64,000 nt of DNA from Ophthalmolycus amberensis (Eukaryota > Chordata > Actinopteri > Perciformes > Zoarcidae), in contig JAFEUB010001107.1 in NCBI GenBank assembly GCA_024529925.1, positions 455,001 to 519,000 on the forward strand. The letters run 5' to 3'. The first letter of the stretch is position 1, and each line of letters opens with the position of its first letter. This document shows, piece after piece, positions 1 to 12,590 of the stretch. Under the pieces are notes generated by a model. The model had not been told where the DNA came from and made no database searches. It worked only from the letters and a program-made list of their open reading frames with translations. Made by a program: the position numbers and the translations under genes.

Positions 1-472
1 CCTCTCATCCCTGCTTATGAGCGTCATTCTGTTTTTTCTCATGCTCATTCCGTCTCTCTTTCTTTATCTGTCCTCTGTTTTTCATGTATTTAAAAAAAAA
101 AGTACACTCAGGACTTAATCCCACATAGCCTCTCTACCTAGCCGACGTCGTATAATGAGGTCATTTATCACCTCTATGTAGAGAAGGCCTCTCCTTTTTA
201 AATGCACGTGTGTTCACCTTCCTGGAAAAGACGGTGATTTCTAACAAAATCGCCTTTTTTCGGAGTCCTGATAGCGTTAATCCCCCAGAACAGTCATTTT
301 AAAACACGCTCCGTCTGCTTTGGCAGAGTGCAAAAGCCATTAAAAAGTTGCGTTTCCTTGTAATGCCATTATGAGTGAACGGCGTGGCCTGTGTCTGAGC
401 CTGAGCCTTCCTCAGGCCGTCTCCCACTCTCTCATGTTTTTCAGTGGCATGTGCACTCTCGCACCATTTTGT

Positions 473-503
473 CCCCCCCCCCACCCACACACACGCACAC
501 ACA
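473..503 (+). repeat. Poly-C followed by (CA)n
   Basis: Ten C followed by interrupted CA units. Confidence 0.9.
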
Positions 504-2944
504 CGTGCAAAGACACACATGCACATCCACTCTTCTCGTACTGGGATAATAAATAAATAAAAAACACAGATTAAAAATTACATCCAATTTCATGTATTTT
601 GCTAAACTAGTAATTATATCACTGTAATTATCCTTTACTCCCATGAAATGAAAATATCCTCACCTCAACCAAACAGTGTTGTTCTGCATGAAAACTTTTC
701 TTATCTAGCGTAGCTGAATTGACTCCTTGCTAAGCCCCAGAGCTTTTCTACGCCCGTCTAGCTTTTTAAAGCTTGTCTGCAGTTCGCAATGATAACGGTA
801 ACACATTTACAAAATAGTTGTCATTTCAAAAAAAACAAAATGGAAAAGAGTCCTTGATTGCGGACAGACTTAGACGAGAGCAGTCTTCTCATTTGTTGCC
901 TGGGACTTGTGACTTTGCCGGCTGGAACGGCTGCTGTCGCCGGCGAAGCCCTGATCTCACGGACATCCGTGAAAATGACCGCGACCTCCTCACCGCGTGT
1001 TATGTGGCGGCGCCTCACAATGGTTATTGAGGATTTATGTGATATGTGATGCTGGGACCGCCTCATCCACGACAGTTACTCTGGTCAGAGGGTAGACGGT
1101 TCAGGTCCAGTGTTGTCGCCTGGGTAGGCGCAATAATCGCTCACGTTGCAGGACATTAATAGGAAAATGCACGATAGATTACCAAATGTCTTTTTGTAAG
1201 GTATCCAATGAACAGAATGTTGACTACTGAGCAAGACCCGGAATCCCCGTCTGTTCTAGAGCGGCCACTTGGTGGCCACCAGAGCAGATCTGTGGTTGAA
1301 CTAGGAAACTCCGTGAGAGGGTGAACAGGGAGGTTCTGCAAAAGAGAGCGTGGCTCAAAGCGAAATGTTCCTGAATAAAGAAGTGCACAAACAAGCTGGA
1401 GAAAAAGGTGGTGCACTTAGACTAAAAAAAAATGCAACAGAATGACTTGGTTAGGTGAGATCCACCTTTAGCTTGTTTGTTGCTTATTTCTGCGTGTTGT
1501 TTTCCAGCCAAGTAACATTCACGTCCATATCGGCCGATTCCACACCCACGTTTGGGTGGCGGGTGGGCGTGTTGGATGCCAGAGTTTGCGTCCTGTTGCA
1601 GTGAAACCAATAATACTTAACCCCTAAGTTACAATCTCGAATATCTCTATTTCAGTCTCTTTGGCGGCACCTATGGCGATACGTTGTAATTGCAGGTATG
1701 CGTTTGATCTCCTTTCCCAGAGATCCAAACAGTGAGCGCCACTTGAGATTTTAATTTCATATTTGGCATGACTTTGATCTCTACGTAACTTACCGTATTT
1801 GCGCTGGGTCTCATCATCAGGTTGGGTACTTTCCACCTGCAGTATACCTTATGATGGGCACCTTTTCACAAATAAATGTCTTTTGTAGGGCTGCGTCTGT
1901 AGTCCTTAACTGACTATGGGTAACCTGACACCCGATGCTTTAGTTACCAAACTCTGAAAGCTGGGAAGATTAGATCCGAACGCATATCAAAAGAGACAAT
2001 TAATGAATATAAAAGTCTATTCAAGATAGGGATGATAATTATCCTGTTTCTAGTCACTTCAAGGCGTGTTTCTTCTCTCCTGATTTTGAGTATTTAAGGT
2101 AGCAGTTGTCAAGTAGGGAGACAGAAAAAGGAGTATCCTGTGGTTGTACTTTTTGATGGCTTTCCTGATGCCTGTGTGCTATTTGCTACTTGCATTACTT
2201 CAGATAGGTGTTCATGATGTTATCTGAATTTCCTGATTGCCCTCTGTATCGATTTATTCTCAGTTGTTGTCGAGCTTTTGGAACTATAACTCTGAACTTT
2301 ATTCCCCATGTGAACCTGCATGAAAAGGCATATGTCAAAGCTCATATATTGTCAGACATTTGCCCTGACAATGGTCTAGTGACCACAAGCTCGAGCTTAT
2401 CATTTCAGGGGCATTCCACAGCTTTTACACTGAAGCTCAGTTTACTGTACAGGACGAGAACTCCTCTCTACTGTCTTCTGTGGCTCTACATTACAGGTAT
2501 TGTTCATGCATCTTGGGGTCATTTTTTCACATAAAGCTGCACTACAAACTTGCGGCATATAATTTGAAAGACAGTGTAATTTACCAGGTGGACAGAGTCT
2601 AATATAAGAAACTACTGGGGTGTTGCATTATGGGAAGTGTATGGTCCATTGTATATGGTAGCTTCTTCACAAAGCCTCGGCTAAAAACGTATAAAACATT
2701 CCTGTTAAAACTAAAAGTATTAATATCTCCGCCAGGAAATGATGCATTCGGCCGTGTGTGCTCATCTTCGTGTTTTTCTGTCCACAGCTAATCTCGCATT
2801 CCACTGCGCCCGTCAGCCGAATACTTTTTTGTACTCGGTCATGACTCGAGGACCTCTTGTGTTTGTGGGGATTCACACTTTTTGAAAACATAATTTATTG
2901 ACAACATGCAGCATCTCATTGACTGTTTTATACCGTGGCCATTG

Positions 2945-3000
2945 CAGACACACCTGGCGGAGATCTGCACTCCACTGAGTGCACTCCTCTCGTTTTATTT
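2945..3000 (+). repeat. Tail fragment of the repeat seen at 5860-6590
   Basis: ggcggagatctgcactccac followed by tgagtgcactcctct parallels ctggagacttgcactctact followed by gagtgcacttttct at 6540-6575. Divergence is noticeable. Confidence 0.45.
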
Positions 3001-3064
3001 GTTGTTCTTCCTTTTCTGACACGCACACACTCACACACCCCTAATGTCCTCCTGTAACACTATC

Positions 3065-3083
3065 CACACACACACACACACAC
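3065..3083 (+). repeat. (CA)n microsatellite
   Basis: About nine CA units. Confidence 0.9.
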
Positions 3084-4147
3084 GAGTGCTCTCCGAATGA
3101 CCGGAGGCCGACAAAGAGGGGCGAGACACAAAGAGTTTCACAACTCACTTCCAGACGGGTTGAGTGATGGCCAGCGGGGAGGAAATCAATAGCGGGAGGG
3201 GAGGCACTATCAAAGCTGTCCACGGACCAACATCCCGTTACTGTCGACAGCTTTTAATCCATAAAGGCTGGAGTCTCCCCCTGAACACAGAGTGGCAGGA
3301 GGCTCTATCTCTATCAGGGCTTTTGAATTACAAAGGCGAAGGGGAACTGCATGGCATTAGACTGAGGATGGGTCTGCTGTGGGGGGAAGAGAAAAGTTTC
3401 ATGTTGTCCGGCTCCTGCAAAATAGATGAGGGGTTTTTTTTGTTGTTGAAAGATTTGTATAAATCTGCAATACAAAAAAAATAAGATTCATTTAGCCAAC
3501 AGACATTTATGTTCTCAGCTTCTGCCGTCTGGTGAAGTCGTGCTTTTTACTCTTCTATTCTGTTTCGGGATGAATAGAAGAAATACACAATTATAACAAC
3601 CATGAATTCAGAAAAACAGCCACACCTGCATACAGAAACTTGAACTTCATTTCATAGCTTCAAGGACTTTGTGCCACCCACGCTGTGTGATTGACGGCTG
3701 ATCTCTGACAGTACAGGACTGAACCTGTGGCTGAGATTCTGGGTTTGATTGACAACTGTGATTTTTAATGAAATTGTAAAATGGATTCTAAAAGAGATCA
3801 CAAAGTTGTGAAAGTAAGGATTCCGTCTCCGAGACAGACTTCCAGACCCAAGTACAGCGGAGGTGAGTGGAGTTTCATTTGTGGCACACACAGCGATGGA
3901 AAAGTTCATTTTTGGACCACGGTTTGTGAATTGTGACGTTAGAATATCCAGCATCCAGCCTGTAAAGGGCCGCTGCGGATAACATGCTGGACTCGGTCCG
4001 CTGCTGCACAGAGCGCCCTCCGTTTCTTCATTCAAAGTTTATCATCATTGAACGTGTCCCGTTGTCCAAATTGCAGCAACTTCCGACATTGCACATCCCT
4101 CCAAGTGTGCAGCACATCGGATAAACGGTTCTCAAGATGTTCAAAGG

Positions 4148-4172
4148 ACACACACACACACACACACACACA
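4148..4172 (+). repeat. (AC)n microsatellite
   Basis: About twelve AC units. Confidence 0.93.
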
Positions 4173-4363
4173 GATTCCTTTCTTTGTAGTTGGATAGATT
4201 TCATCTTCATGCTAATAAAAGCACAGCTATCTTAATGGAGACACCATGCGATAAGACATCGGCGTTTTTTGTATCATTTTGGTGGACTGACCCTTTTTCT
4301 TTTTTTTAATGGAAAATGTAGATCTTGCAGATGTGAACATCGGCATCACATTCCCTGTTTCAA

Positions 4364-4379
4364 CCCCCCCCCCCCCCCC
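4364..4379 (+). repeat. Poly-C run
   Basis: Sixteen consecutive C; length may be inaccurate in the assembly. Confidence 0.9.
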
Positions 4380-4495
4380 TCCTCCTACCCAGCACGTAGG
4401 CCACATCGGTCACGTATGTGCATGTAATATGAACGAACATTCTGCAGAGTCAGCGAAGAGGAAAGCGCATTGATCCGGTAAAGATCCAGTAAAGA

Positions 4496-4517
4496 CCCCC
4501 CCCCCCCCCCCCCCCCC
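4496..4517 (+). repeat. Poly-C run
   Basis: Twenty-two consecutive C. A further (GT)n run of ten units lies at 4601-4621. Confidence 0.9.
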
Positions 4518-4754
4518 GCCATTGGCTGCATCCGCCTTAAATGTGTGTGTGAGTGAGTGAGTGTGTATGCATGTTCATCCACAGACATCCACTCAAGTAT
4601 GTGTGTGTGTGTGTGTGTGTTCACAGACGGTCAGGCTCATGTAATATTCAGCAGACCGCCCTGAGCCCTTGGGTGCCACCGGTCTGCCCTGTGCTGGAAT
4701 AGAGATGTCTGCCCTCATCTCACCTGGTGACTGCCAAAGGGAAGACTAATGCCA

Positions 4755-5115
4755 CAACCACTTTACCGCCTCCCACCTCCTCCTTTCTCTCTCTCCCTTT
4801 CTCTCTCTCCGCCTCCTCATTCTCCTCCGGGCACTCTCTATCATCCTGTCCTGTCCCGTCCTCTCTCCTCTCCCTCATCGACTCCGTGAACTCCCTGGTA
4901 TTTGTATCCCGCCGCCACTTGGCCGTCGACCTCACCATCTCCTCCCCTTGCCCCGTCCTCCTTTCTTTCTCCCCCTGTCTCCTCCACTGCCGTTTCTTTC
5001 GTCCGGTCTCCGGTCTCTGTGGCTCGTGTCCGCACCCTTACCAGAGCTCTCCTCCCTGCGCGACCTTTCTCCTCCTCCACCCCCTCGCGTCCGTCCTCTT
5101 TGCTCCCAGCGTGGC
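4755..5115 (+). repeat. Polypyrimidine-rich tract
   Basis: About 360 bases are dominated by ctcc/tctctc runs on the plus strand. Long open frames on both strands here are by-products of the biased composition. Confidence 0.75.
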
Positions 5116-5319
5116 TGAATTAGCCCGTCTCTCTCAATTTCTTCATTTGATCCCGCGGGAAATGACAATGTTACAGCCCGCTGCCATTATTTCACAGATC
5201 AAAGCGTTAAAATTGAACCTGGCTCGGCTAAAGAAAAAAATAATAATAACCGGGGCTCCCTATCGCATCGTTCCCCTGTGCATCGGTCTCACTGCTCGTT
5301 GCCAAAAGGGGGTGTTGGA

Positions 5320-5324
<5 letters not shown>

Positions 5325-5380
<56 letters not shown>

Positions 5381-5382
5381 GC
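5325..5382 (+). repeat. (GT)n microsatellite
   Basis: About 26 GT units, with gc interruptions at the right end. Confidence 0.97.
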
Positions 5383-5859
5383 GCCTCCATGCCTGGTTGC
5401 ATCCACAAATTGCAGGAGTGTGTCGTCTTGAGTGCTTCAGTCTCATCACTCCCTCTGCTGGCAGGGACTGAAAGGCTGAAAAGTGTTTCACAGGCCTCTC
5501 AGATCTCTTTTGCATGCTTTCATTTGATTTCTGTTAGCATCTGGTCGGGGTCTGCAAATGAAAGCTGATTCTGGGAAAACCCATTTTAAGATAATTGTAA
5601 TGCTGCAGGGGACGATGATATTAAAGGTATCCTAAAACGACCATTTTATCAATGACACACCTCGCGTTACCTTGAATTCTTTAGGAAAACGTTTATGGAA
5701 ATGCAAATGGAGAATCTAAAAACAGAGAATTGTCTTGATGAACTGAACCCCCCCTTCCAACTGTATCAGATGATGCATCATTACTTCATTTTGAGAGCCT
5801 TGTAGAGGAGACCTGTGATAAAACCTAGTTTTACAAGCCTTTTAACTCCACCAAGCCTA

Positions 5860-6590
5860 AGGGGGGGGATCATGCGTTCGTTTGTGTGCATGTGTGCATC
5901 TGTCTGTGTGTCTGTCCACGACTTATCTCTCATACTACTAGACGCATCGGCCTACTATTTCTTTTTGTGGACATTTATGACTATATGCTAAGGAACTATA
6001 ATGGTTGTGGTGGTACAACATTTTTGTAAAACCTGTTTTGTTTACGTCATTGACTGCTGACTCCTCACAGCACTTAACCGGCTGGTCGGGGCGACAAGTT
6101 ATCAGCAACTGCCTCAGTAGCAAAAGGCAGTTCTTGCAATCAATTAGGCACAAAACAAGCCTTAACTAGTCTGTTGAAGGCCACATTTTGACCTGTGCCG
6201 TAAGCTCAAAAACTGAGTTTGGTCTAATTTTGAACAGGAGCAACAGCAGATTATTTCCATACCAGATATGTTATGAGCCATTAAAGTTTGGCACAATATG
6301 AGATCAATAAATCCCAGTTTCTTTTTTTATTTATCTTTGCCGCCATCAAACAAAATGCAAACCAAAAAAAAGAGAGAAAAAAGAAGGGTTAGGGTTAGGG
6401 TTCGTAAAAAGGTATAGCAATGTAATTGTTATTATAACGAAGATAAGCTTTGCTGCCATCTTGACTGTAACGGAGGTGGGAGGGCCAATTGAGAAAGATT
6501 CAACTGTTCTTTATTTGGGGAGGGAGAGGGAGACACGCCTGCTGGAGACTTGCACTCTACTGAGTGCACTTTTCTAGTTTGTCGATATTT
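5860..6590 (+). repeat. Long teleost dispersed repeat (~730 bp), single copy here
   Basis: The stretch from gggggggatcatgcgttcgt through the tctgtctgtgtgtctgtcc segment, ccacattttgacctgtgccg, ttccataccagatatgttat and ggagacttgcactctactga matches, as I recall it, the layout of a common teleost interspersed repeat. It carries a short telomere-like run at 6386-6402. No open frame of note is present. A tail fragment of the same kind is at 2945-3000. The class is unknown to me. Confidence 0.55.
6386..6402 (+). repeat. Short interstitial telomere-like repeat
   Basis: gggttagggttagggtt is just under three TTAGGG units inside a larger interspersed repeat, so it is unlikely to mark a chromosome fusion. 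A similar short ccctaaccctaaccccc run is at 31353-31367. Confidence 0.7.
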
Positions 6591-6840
6591 CATTTTCAGA
6601 ATGGTGTTCATACACAAAAAAGTTGTGCTTAACCAAAGTGTCCACAAACTGACCTACACAGAAAACCAACAGCCAGGTGCTATTATCCGAGCATAGCAGT
6701 ACGGTTTGGTCTCAGGGTGTCTGGGCAAATAATGAAGCTGCAAACTTTGGCCCAATGTTCCCTAACAGAGTAATCCAGCCATGTGTGGACAATTCTAAGT
6801 TCTGAAAAGTGAAGCCGATGCCGAAATGTCTTAAAACTTA

Positions 6841-7310
6841 CATTCTCTCCACTGGCCAGCAGGGGGCGACTCCTCCTGGTTGCAAAAATAAGTCAGATTG
6901 TATAGAAGTCTATGAGAAGATGACTCTACTTCTCACTTGATTTATTACCTCAGTAAACATTGTAAACATGAGTTTATGTCTCAATCTCTAGTTTCAAGTC
7001 TTCTTTAATACAGCATGATGTTCATTTAGTAGATGATGGTCCATTTAGAGTCAAATAGACCATAAAGCAGGGGATGCTTTAGGGCGGGGCTACCTTGTGA
7101 TTGACAAGTCGCTACCAGAGCCGTATACGGCGTCTCTACGTCACGCCTCCGCAGTCCGAATATGGTCACTTACGTTCACTGGTTGCAAAATGCCAAGATG
7201 GCGACGGCCAAAATGCCGAACTCGAGGCTTTGCAATTTTCAGACGACGGTTCGCAAACTGAATGGTTGACGATGAGTATGTCCGCTTCTTATATACAGGT
7301 CGATGGTTTG
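6841..7310 (+). repeat. Dispersed repeat family A, longest plus-strand copy
   Basis: This ~450 bp stretch recurs in the window at 12115-12590 (reverse), 13409-13482, 18213-18475 and 52216-52570. Shared landmarks are ggccagcagggggcgac near its start, ttgatttattacctcagtaa, gtccatttagagtcaaatag, gctttagggcggggcta, and a GC-rich tail with tccgaatatggtcactt. No open frame links the copies and no terminal inverted repeat was found, so it looks non-autonomous. The repeat type is familiar from perciform genomes but I cannot name the family. Confidence 0.8.
6854..6870 (+). promoter_or_regulatory. CTCF-like motif inside a repeat copy
   Basis: ggccagcagggggcgac fits the vertebrate CTCF core (CCASYAGRKGGCRS) in forward orientation. 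Only motif resemblance is shown; binding is not. Confidence 0.45.
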
Positions 7311-7762
7311 TACATACTGTACCATTCCAAGACAGGAAGCCTCACTGGGAGATCTGTCTTTTATTTCCCTCTGATCATGCAGATTCTTAAAAGTAAAGGA
7401 GCTGATGATACCACCATTTTGATGATACCACCATTATGGTCCAATCAACTGAGCCATCTGGATGCCCGTTAAACAGCAAATTACGGCCTCCCACAGTGCA
7501 GTGTGCCGACATTGTCTCTTTGCCCTAGATGCCCCCGGTTAAACAAAGATAGTTGCAATAAAGGCTCAGGCTTGGTACAACAGAAATCCAACTTTCTTTC
7601 TTTTTTGACATGACAAAGAGGAAGAAAGGAGCAAATGATGTGCGATCTCGCAACAGCTGCGGTTGCCAGTGTAATATGGGAGCAGACAAGGATGGGTGGG
7701 ACTGTGTCAAATGCAATGGGAGCTTCAAGTCAAGTGGGTAATGTTCTCACCAGCCGTCTCCG

Positions 7763-7766
<4 letters not shown>

Positions 7767-7795
<29 letters not shown>
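7767..7795 (+). repeat. (GT)n microsatellite
   Basis: About 14 uninterrupted GT units. Confidence 0.95.
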
Positions 7796-7797
<2 letters not shown>

Positions 7798-10171
7798 TGG
7801 TGTCGGGTTTTGGCGGTGGATGATGTATGTGCGTACGCCACGGCGTTGAACATCTGGGTGTCTTTTTGAAGTACCCAGGTGGGTAGTGTAGCGACAGCTG
7901 CACCGCCTCTCGGAGAGACGAAGGGAGCTTGACAAGCAGAAAGTCCCACCTTGATCTACACCCCCCAGTGGCTCAAACATGTCAATGATGTCACTTCCTG
8001 TATTCTGGTACCTTTTAACAGGTGGTTTGATACTTTTATCCAGCTGTACTAGCATGAGAAAACTTCTGGGTATAGTTTGTCTTATAGTTTTGTGGTATAG
8101 TTTGCTTTATAATGACAGACAGAAATGTCGGACATGTTAGGCTATGTCTTCTACGCCTTCCCATGAGATCGGGGTTGATCTAAAATTGACAATTTCGTTT
8201 TTTCTTTTCTTTTTTGCATGCAATTGCAATTTCCGTTAAATTATCAAATCAATGAGTAAAGTGGAGAGGACAATCTGATCAAAGTGGTCACAGTGCGTTC
8301 TCCAATAAACTGCATGTATCTTCTAATCCTCTCTCTGAAGAACCAGTAGGGACCTGAGGGCTATGTCTCACAGTATGCTGTTAGCCAGTTATCTTGGTGG
8401 CTTTGCTCATAACACTGCTACCAACAAGCACTCCACATAAATATTTAGGGCAACATTTCATGACAAAAGGCATCAATATAAAAAGCATCTGCTACCTTGT
8501 ATGAAAAGTAATAGTCTTGAATTCACAGGTTTGAGGAGTGTGTGTGTCAGCTGGATAACATCAGAACAGCTTTGTGCCACAGGCCTCTGATATATACTTT
8601 TATGGCTCAAAAGAAATAATTTGCAAACATTAAAATCGAACACATACAACCCAGAAAATCTCACGAAGTAATACAAATAATGTGGCGCAATTAACCACCA
8701 ACAATGGCTGAAGGAGGTTGAGGCTTTTACTGTTTTCTATTTAATACATTTCATCGCCTCACACAATTATCAGAGGCCCAGTTGTATCAGCGGGTGTGAT
8801 GGTGGCACCGCAGTAACAGTCAAAAGGTAAAAAAACTAAATAAAAGCTCACAGCTCCTCCCTGCTTTGGTACCACCTTCATCTTCTTCTTTACTTGTTCC
8901 TTCTTTACCTCTAAACTTCATCCCTCTCTTTTTCTCCTTCTCTTTTATTATAATTTGCCATCTTACTTTCCTCTTTCAACGCTGGTGATGAGGGTGGGGG
9001 GTGCTCAGGTTTTTTTTAAGACCAAAACTTAAGTTATTAATAAGGTAATTGGACCCACCTACCCGGGAGTCGCGATACTTTCTAGTGAGCTTTGAACTCG
9101 AAATGCAAGAGAAATGGATTTGATAAAAAACCAATCACCAGTTTGTGTTTTGAACAATTTCATTGACTTTCTTGTGCCGAGCAAATGACGCAGTCAGCTA
9201 CCTATAGACTGAGAAAAAATAATTGAATTCACAGTGCCAGATATTGTCTCTCTTGCATGACCAAAGCCTAAGCGCTTAAAGAAACAACCAGATGATGCGA
9301 ACATTCCGAATATGGGGCCCGTGTATCGTCCAAAGGTTAACAGAGTACCTGCACCCGATGTTTGCCACCAAAACCTCCAATCAGACAAAAACGACTTATT
9401 ATTTGTTCCATATGATGAATCAGAATCTCAGAGGGAGGACTGCGTCTCTCAAGTAAACATGTTTGCTCCCAAATAGGTTTTCTAAGGGTTTTTCCTTGAT
9501 CTTTGCTCTCAATTATAACAACAAACCCCCTTTCCTCCGATGTGATGAAACTTCTGCCAGTGTTGGCTGCAGATAAAAAAGAAACTGCTGCTGGAAACTT
9601 TTTCTCAGCCTGTTACAAACTCAGACGGCATTGCTTTATCATTTAACTTACTTTTTTTAACGTAAGTTCTTTTAGCTTTCTCTGCAGATTAGAGGCCCAT
9701 AATGTAACTGTAGATGGAGTTCTGCCACTCCGGGTCTTCTATCCATTCCAATTTTATCTTTCCATGATGTATTTCTAAGGTAGTGTTGTAATACAGTAAT
9801 ATATAATTGGTTTGGAATATACCCAACCGAGCACATTACTTTCTTTACATTTCTCTGTTGCTGAACCGAACGGCTCGGGCTTTGTTGAAATTTGGCGAGC
9901 ACTCGCACCTCGGGGGTGCCGATCGTGTGGAGCCCGAACGCATGTGTGCGGGCGGTTCGTGTCCCCCAGAACTGTGCCTCCTAAAGCGCCGTCTGCCCAA
10001 AGCGTCCCCCCCAGCGTGTTTCTTTCCCTCTCCTGCACAGCATGCACCTCCACGCTCTTAATCTAATTTACCAATCAGTGAACCCTGCAGTGGACTGCAA
10101 AGTGCTGGAGTCGAGCACGGCTGCCGTTTACACTCGCAGCAGGCTCCAGAGCGCCCGTGATCACTGATGGG

Positions 10172-10231
10172 GTATTTAATTAGCCAGTTGTGCCCGGTCG
10201 TGACTGTCCTCGGCACCGCCAGCCTCCCTCC
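10172..10231 (+). repeat. Left arm of a 60-bp inverted duplication
   Basis: The sequence starts gtatttaattagccag and ends ccgccagcctccctcc. It matches the reverse complement of 10723-10782 at 55 of 60 positions by eye. It contains a homeodomain-type TTAATTAG core. It could be one arm of a long MITE or a duplicated conserved element. Confidence 0.85.
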
Positions 10232-10722
10232 CGCCTGTCTTTCCTTCTGATTAAAGAAGCACGTGCAACGGGTGACACTACAGGTGGACAGTGTGGAAAA
10301 ACGTGACTAATAGATTACAATAGTTATCCGTTTGTTACACGTTTATTGAAGTGTAATGTTTTTCTATGCAAATTAGGCTTATCTTGTGCTGATTTTCATC
10401 ATTTCCAGGACAGAAATGTGAAGATTGTAGTTCACAATTCTTGTTTCATTTTGATGACGTGTTAATGTTTTGACAGGGGGAATTTTGGATGTTTCTTTGT
10501 ATCTTTCCATAATCGGAAAATACTGTCAAGAGACATAAAAAACAGCATTTTCATCATGACTTCAGGTAGAAACTGTTATAAATCAGGCTCTGAATGATAT
10601 ATGAATAAACCCCTCTGTGAAAACCTTCAGAATATAGAGAGGAATGAAAGAGTAAAGTTTGGTGTTTGGTGCTACTGAAGTGGAGATTTCTGGCTCAGAG
10701 TCTGAGAAAAAAACTTGTCACT

Positions 10723-10782
10723 GGAGGGAGGCTGGCGGTGTCGAGGACTGTCACGATCGGGGACAGCTGGCTAATTAAATAC
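10723..10782 (-). repeat. Right arm of a 60-bp inverted duplication
   Basis: This is the inverted partner of 10172-10231 (55 of 60 matching), with about 490 bp between the arms. It is immediately followed by a retrotransposon-type 3-prime tail (10785-10838), so a mobile-element origin is possible. No target-site duplication was recognised. Confidence 0.85.
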
Positions 10783-10784
10783 CA

Positions 10785-10838
10785 TGAATTTTTAATTTCC
10801 CCACTGTGGGACTAATAAAGGATTATCTTATCTTATTC
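10785..10838 (+). mobile_element. Truncated non-LTR retrotransposon 3-prime tail
   Basis: The segment reads aatttccccactgtgggact followed by aataaaggattatcttatc. This is the typical end of many teleost non-LTR retrotransposons, with an AATAAA signal and a short tail repeat. No coding part is attached, so this is a heavily 5-prime-truncated insertion. Clade assignment is not possible from the tail alone. Confidence 0.6.
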
Positions 10839-11032
10839 TGTGAAAACCTTTAAATATATGTATTTAAATTGCATACATTTTGAAATTAACCAATAGATAT
10901 CACCATGAAACCTCAGTTGATTACTGACATTGAGACAATATTCTTTTGTGTTACAAGTTCTCTGAAATGTAATGTTTAAATATGCAAATAAGGTATTATC
11001 TAATGTAGTGGTTTTTCAACCTTTCCGAGAGA

Positions 11033-11051
11033 CCCCCCCCCCCCCCCCCCC
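11033..11051 (+). repeat. Poly-C run
   Basis: Nineteen consecutive C. Confidence 0.9.
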
Positions 11052-11299
11052 ACCAGTTTTGTTTAGTTTGAACAACTAACACCCAGTCGTCCAATGTGCT
11101 CCAGGATCTGTGGATTTTTATCTCCCTCTGACCTGCTGGGGTTTTCCGGGATTGGACTACAAACACACTCACTAAAGTCTATTCTGAGGCAAATTATATC
11201 ACTGGTGCAGACGATGTAATGTAACAATCATTCCCCAGTCTAAAATACGATTTTTTAATTCAAACAACACACCATCTGGCAACCCCCTGATCTTGTGGA

Positions 11300-11300
11300 C

Positions 11301-11331
<31 letters not shown>

Positions 11332-11338
11332 ACACACC
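11300..11338 (+). repeat. Poly-C followed by (CA)n
   Basis: Eighteen C then about ten CA units. Confidence 0.92.
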
Positions 11339-11769
11339 GTGGCGATCCCGACCCCAGGTTGAGAGACACCTGACACACTTTACAATTTCTTCCTAAATTC
11401 ACTAAATCTGCTGACTTAAATAGACAAAGTAGTAAAATCAAATCTTAAAAGTGTGTTGTGGATGTTTTCTGAAGAGAAGTTATGCATGCATAATCATAAT
11501 CATGACTGAAAGCACAGCCCAGACAAATCCACAAAGGCTTTCGTTGCTCTGAAAAGGGATAATCCTGCGCTGTGTGTTCGACTGTATGGAGTCACAGGTC
11601 AACTGTGATCAGATGTTGAGGCGGCCAGCCCTCCACAGGCCCTGAAACGATTCAACACACAAGAGATTAGGATTGGAGCACATGAATCTTTGCCAAAGGT
11701 CACGATGCAGGACAGATGAGATTACAGAACTGAGTTCATAGAATCTCACTGTGAATTTATATGGTATTT

Positions 11770-11880
11770 AGCAGAGATGCGCCCACAGTGATACTGATAT
11801 CGGTGCGATACTGACCCAAATAGCTGGACAGGTATCGGTGACAAAATGCCAATCTGGTATCGTCCCATTATTTTAGGAAC
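11770..11880. repeat. Probable fragment of a 'ggtatcgg'-type dispersed element
   Basis: Repeated tgatactgatatcggtgcga and acaggtatcggtgac motifs resemble old fish DNA-transposon remnants. No termini are identifiable. Confidence 0.3.
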
Positions 11881-12114
11881 AAACAATTCAGTGAATTAAT
11901 ATCTGTGTATGTATTTGTTAAATTTTGTTTTACAAAGTGTGGGGAAGCTGGGACTGAAACACAGGATCGGCGTATCCCTAGCACTTAGCTGTATTTTGGT
12001 GGAACATTGGTGTTTTCAGAGCACTGAACATATAGTTGGATAGTGGAGCAAGTGAGTGCGACTGGTTTGGGAAGTTTCAAAGTTCGGCGTTCGTGGTTTG
12101 TAATGCAGCCTGCT

Positions 12115-12590
12115 AGTTTCAACCACAGACTGAATATAAGAAGTGGACCTAGTCATCGTGACGTCACCCATTGGTTTGTGAACTGTCGTTATGAAGCCTT
12201 GAGTCTGGTGATGTCATCGCCATCTTGGATTACGGCCGTTGCCATGTTGTTATCGCAACTGATGAACGGAAGTTCCCATATTTGGAATGCGGAGGAGCGG
12301 CGTAGACACGTATACGTCTGTGGTAGCTGAAGCGTCCTGTCAATTGCAGTAGCCCCGCCCTAAAGCATACTCCTCTTTATGGTCTATTTGACTCTAAATG
12401 GACCATAATGTACTAAATGAACATCATGCTGTATTGAAGAAGACTTGAAACTAGAGATTAAGACCATAAACTCATGTTTACAATGTTTACTGAGGGAATA
12501 AATCGAGAGAGAAGTAGACCTCTATGCAAACTGACTTATTTTTGCAACCAGAGGAGTCGCCCCCTGCTGGTCAGTAGAGACAATGCAAGG
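12115..12590 (-). repeat. Dispersed repeat family A, reverse copy
   Basis: This is the reverse complement of the 6841-7310 copy, running from the cttcttata-type tail at its left end to gtcgccccctgctggtc at 12556-12572. It contains a consensus cAMP-response-element palindrome TGACGTCA at 12159-12166 that is not seen in the other copies. Divergence between copies includes short indels. Confidence 0.78.
12556..12572 (-). promoter_or_regulatory. CTCF-like motif inside a reverse repeat copy
   Basis: gtcgccccctgctggtc is the reverse-strand version of the same CTCF-like core as at 6854, so the two motifs face each other 5.7 kb apart. Confidence 0.42.

Noticed and set aside
4727..5431. 234-codon open frame, plus strand, the longest in the window
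   Set aside because: It is Ser/Pro/Leu-rich from a polypyrimidine tract and ends in a (GT)n run translated as CVCV. No domain was seen.
6386..6402. Telomere or ancient chromosome fusion point
   Set aside because: Fewer than three units, and located inside an interspersed repeat.
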